From JACOXT01 sp964372855 (GTDB lineage: Bacteria; Patescibacteriota; Microgenomatia; Levybacterales; UBA12049): DNA of 14,650 nucleotides. Positions 12,765-14,650 of the stretch are shown here, piece after piece (the first letter of the stretch is position 1; every line of letters starts with the position of its first letter). Both the position numbers and the translations under genes were made by a program. The notes below the pieces were generated by a model. That model did no database searches and had not been told where the DNA came from. It saw only the letters and a program-made list of their open reading frames with translations. The DNA lies in NCBI GenBank assembly GCA_964372855.1, contig CAYJRY010000026.1, positions 1 to 14,650 on the forward strand, written 5' to 3'.

Positions 12765-13696
12765 TTAGAAAAAAATAATTCCGTGGGAACTTCAAGTTCC
12801 ATACCAGCTGTTGCTTGTCCAGTATTTAACGATTCATCAAGCGGTTTTTCCCGGAAGTTTCTCTTCGCTTCAAATCTAATATTTGCTCTAACTCCTTGGT
12901 ATCTTGTCGGTACTGAATAGTAGTAAGGTATACCTTCATAAAAGACCTTATTCATGTAACGAATCCCATTTTGAATTCCAACAATTGCCCCAGGATCTTC
13001 TTCTTTTAAACTTTCCCACTCCTTCCAATCATCAACTTTTACTATTTTTATTTTATCTCTTTGAATAAAATCACTCAAAGTTTCTTCTGGTAGAAGAATA
13101 CCAATTTTTCTTGCAAGTTCTTCTTGAAGTCGAGTATTTTGTTTAGCAGTTTCTGATCTTGTCTCATTATTATCAAAATTCCATATTTTTGTTAAACTGG
13201 GCAATTCAAGAGAGAATGTTTCAAAAACTACTGGAAAGTATGCACGAAAACCACTACTTTTATCGTATCGTGCTCCAAATAGTCTATATGCTTTAACAAA
13301 ATTTTCCCACGCACTTCTGTCTAACCAAGCTCGAGATTGAAATGCATTATAAAGTTCATCAAGTTTTACTTCTAATACTGCACCACTCTCGTATCTGCTA
13401 TAGTCTGTAGAAAACTTATATACTTTTCTTCTTTGCTGCCCTGGCGAAAGTTTGGTAAATTGCTCTTCTTCCAAAAATTCCAAAATTTGAAAACCCTTAC
13501 CCATCCATTCTTCAACCCTCTTTTTTTCATGAGTTAATTTATGAGTGACTATAACGTCAAGATTTCTATACTCTCCGGTCAACGTTTGTGAATTTTTTAC
13601 TACAGCTTGAACATCGTTTACAATTTCACCGAGAACTCCCTTAAACACATGTGGTTGCTCTGGATAAACTCCTGGTGTTTCTTTTGCCTGACTCAT
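12761..13696 (-). CDS. Protein of unknown function, 311 residues, soluble
   Basis: I do not recognise this protein. From ATG 13696 it has 311 residues, no cysteine, no signal peptide and no membrane helix. It is charged and aromatic-rich. The N-terminal third, after a Pro-rich start, has a basic-acidic helical stretch (THEKKRVEEW to EFLEEEQ). The middle has YDKSSGFRAYFPVVFE, and the C-terminal third is probably beta-rich (GIPYYYSVPTRYQGVRANIRFEAKRNF). The start is chosen because a -35/-10 pair ends 6 nt before it. The longer in-frame TTG at 13741 would run through that promoter and add a hydrophobic 15-residue tail. Base use looks like that of its neighbours, so there is no sign of recent transfer. 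It converges with folD, sharing TTAA in their stops, and diverges from pyrB, but is on its own strand and has no operon partners here. The gene call is firm; the function is unknown. Confidence 0.8.
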   Translation of the reverse strand: MSQAKETPGVYPEQPHVFKGVLGEIVNDVQAVVKNSQTLTGEYRNLDVIVTHKLTHEKKRVEEWMGKGFQILEFLEEEQFTKLSPGQQRRKVYKFSTDYSRYESGAVLEVKLDELYNAFQSRAWLDRSAWENFVKAYRLFGARYDKSSGFRAYFPVVFETFSLELPSLTKIWNFDNNETRSETAKQNTRLQEELARKIGILLPEETLSDFIQRDKIKIVKVDDWKEWESLKEEDPGAIVGIQNGIRYMNKVFYEGIPYYYSVPTRYQGVRANIRFEAKRNFREKPLDESLNTGQATAGMELEVPTELFFSN

Positions 13697-13702
13697 GGGT
13701 GA

Positions 13703-13731
13703 AATATACCATAGATAGATTAATTTAGCAA
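13703..13731 (-). promoter_or_regulatory. Leaderless sigma70-type promoter for the unknown gene
   Basis: On the minus strand TTGCTA (13731-13726), a 17-bp spacer and TATATT (13708-13703) precede the ATG at 13696 by 6 nt. The expected transcription start falls on the start codon. No Shine-Dalgarno sequence is present. Confidence 0.6.
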
Positions 13732-13843
13732 GCTTTATCAAAAGTATAACACAATTTAGTAATTAATTTTAGGTATAAACTGAATTTATTCAAATGGTTC
13801 GAAAGATCAAAGAAAATTCAAAATTTTTTCAAATTTTTCCTCA

Positions 13844-13872
13844 TTGACACCAAATAAGATTTTCTGTAAAGT
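13844..13872 (+). promoter_or_regulatory. pyrB: Promoter of pyrB with upstream A/T tracts
   Basis: A perfect TTGACA (13844-13849), 17-bp spacer and TAAAGT (13867-13872) lie before pyrB. Runs of A and T at about 13808-13838 sit where an UP element would contact the RNA polymerase alpha subunits. The expected start near 13879 gives a leader of about 20 nt. No PyrR-type long leader or attenuator is present. Confidence 0.7.
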
Positions 13873-13880
13873 AGATTCCC

Positions 13881-13893
13881 AGAACAAAGTTCT
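13881..13893 (+). promoter_or_regulatory. Small hairpin in the pyrB leader
   Basis: AGAAC and GTTCT flank a three-A loop and end 6 nt before ATG 13900, where a ribosome binding site would normally lie. No Shine-Dalgarno sequence is present. A 5-bp AT-rich stem is weak and may be chance. Confidence 0.3.
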
Positions 13894-13899
13894 CTCTGT

Positions 13900-14650
13900 A
13901 TGGAAACCCCAGATAAAATTAACGGCAATTTCAAAGGGAAAGATATAATTTCTCTTGATCAATTCCTCAAAAAAGATATCGATATTTTATTCTCTAAAAC
14001 TTTCAAAATGAAGAAACTTGTTCAGATAAAAGGAGGATCTAATCTACTCGAAGGTAAAATTATGTCCGCTCTTTTTTACGAACCATCTTCAAGAACTTTT
14101 GGATCATTTGTTGCTGCTATCCAAAGGCTTGGTGGAGGATTTATACCCCTTCAAGGAATGGGAAATTCTTCCGTTGCAAAAGGGGAGAGTCTTGAAGACA
14201 CCATACAAACATTTTCCTCATACAGTGACGTTATTGTAATCCGCCATTCAGAAGTTGGAGCAGCATTAATTGCAGCCAGTGCTACAGAAATACCCGTTAT
14301 CAATGCGGGAGATGGGATAGGGGAGCATCCAACGCAAGCATTACTTGATCTTTATACAATTTATGAAAAACATAAAAGATTGGATAATTTAATAGGCGTT
14401 ATAGCAGGTGATATAAAAAATGGCCGAACAATTCATTCTCTGATCCGAGGGCTTTCTATTTTTAAGAAAAACACACTTTATCTTTTGTCTCCAAAACAGA
14501 TTAGATTAGCCCCCGTAGATTGTGAAAATTTTACTAAAAGAGGAATAAAACTTATTGAGATTGACAAAGAAAAAGATCTTCCCAAAATTGCGCATTTTTG
14601 GTACTGGACTAGAATTCAAAAAGAAAGATTTAGCAATTTAAAACTCTTCG
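13900..14650 (+). CDS. pyrB: Aspartate carbamoyltransferase, cut by the window edge
   Basis: PyrB joins carbamoyl phosphate and aspartate, the first committed step of pyrimidine synthesis, in the cytoplasm. The frame is open from ATG 13900 to the edge: 250 residues of an expected 300 or so. The carbamoyl phosphate loop reads EPSSRTFGSF (61-70), so the usual STRTR is SSRTF: the catalytic Arg65 and Thr66 stay, the first Thr is Ser and the second Arg is Phe. Lys94 in the SSVAKGE loop, the HPTQALLDLYTI block (143-154), DIKNGRTIHSL (171-181) and WTRIQKERF (236-244) are all as in the family. Ornithine carbamoyltransferase is less likely because RIQKERF and the SSVAKGE loop are typical of PyrB. No pyrI or pyrC is visible here. 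The start follows its promoter by about 20 nt. Confidence 0.92.
   Translation, partial: METPDKINGNFKGKDIISLDQFLKKDIDILFSKTFKMKKLVQIKGGSNLLEGKIMSALFYEPSSRTFGSFVAAIQRLGGGFIPLQGMGNSSVAKGESLEDTIQTFSSYSDVIVIRHSEVGAALIAASATEIPVINAGDGIGEHPTQALLDLYTIYEKHKRLDNLIGVIAGDIKNGRTIHSLIRGLSIFKKNTLYLLSPKQIRLAPVDCENFTKRGIKLIEIDKEKDLPKIAHFWYWTRIQKERFSNLKLF

Noticed and set aside
12786..12800. Palindrome GGAACTT c AAGTTCC near the end of the unknown minus gene
   Set aside because: A central single base leaves no proper loop, it has no T-run, and no second copy was seen; chance is adequate.
13790..13815. GGTTCGAAA resembling a tRNA T-loop
   Set aside because: No matching T stem, anticodon arm or acceptor stem surrounds it, and the region is the promoter gap before pyrB.

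Overview
The window is AT-rich, compactly coded bacterial DNA that most resembles a Candidate Phyla Radiation (Patescibacteria) genome, perhaps Microgenomates. That placement is inference from gene style: a short delta'-like clamp-loader protein, a MurF-like ligase without its uridine-binding domain, almost no Shine-Dalgarno sequences, and a gyrB-hppA-gyrA neighbourhood. TGA ends at least two genes (stops at 824-826 and 2080-2082), so the recoded table 25 (TGA = Gly) is not in use. No rRNA, tRNA, CRISPR array or transposase gene was seen.

Left part (1-4969). A divergent gene enters from the left edge on the minus strand. Back to back with it starts a tight plus-strand operon: a DNA polymerase III delta'-like protein, a MurF-like Mur ligase, an alpha/beta hydrolase, a DegT-family PLP aminotransferase and a FemAB-type peptidyltransferase. 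Junctions overlap by 4, 14 and 19 nt. The one exception is the ligase/hydrolase junction, where a 7-bp tandem repeat has moved the hydrolase start. The last four genes look like a cell-envelope (peptidoglycan precursor or cross-bridge) module.

Middle part (4970-11847). gyrB and gyrA encode both DNA gyrase subunits. Between them lies hppA, a membrane proton-pumping pyrophosphatase of the K+-independent sequence type, with its own near-consensus promoter. An inverted array of 7-bp units closes hppA.

Right part (11848-14650). folD follows gyrA across a REP-like hairpin and carries an in-frame 43-nt palindrome inside its coding sequence. It meets a minus-strand gene of unknown function tail to tail, the two stop codons sharing TTAA. 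That gene and pyrB (aspartate carbamoyltransferase, cut by the right edge) diverge from a roughly 200-bp promoter region.

Two themes go beyond the gene list. First, small palindromic and heptameric repeats lie in gaps and also within coding frames (holB-like gene, folD, hydrolase start). Second, several genes appear leaderless or nearly so, with a -10 box ending 6-7 nt before the ATG (minus gene at 74, delta'-like gene, gyrB, minus gene at 13696).
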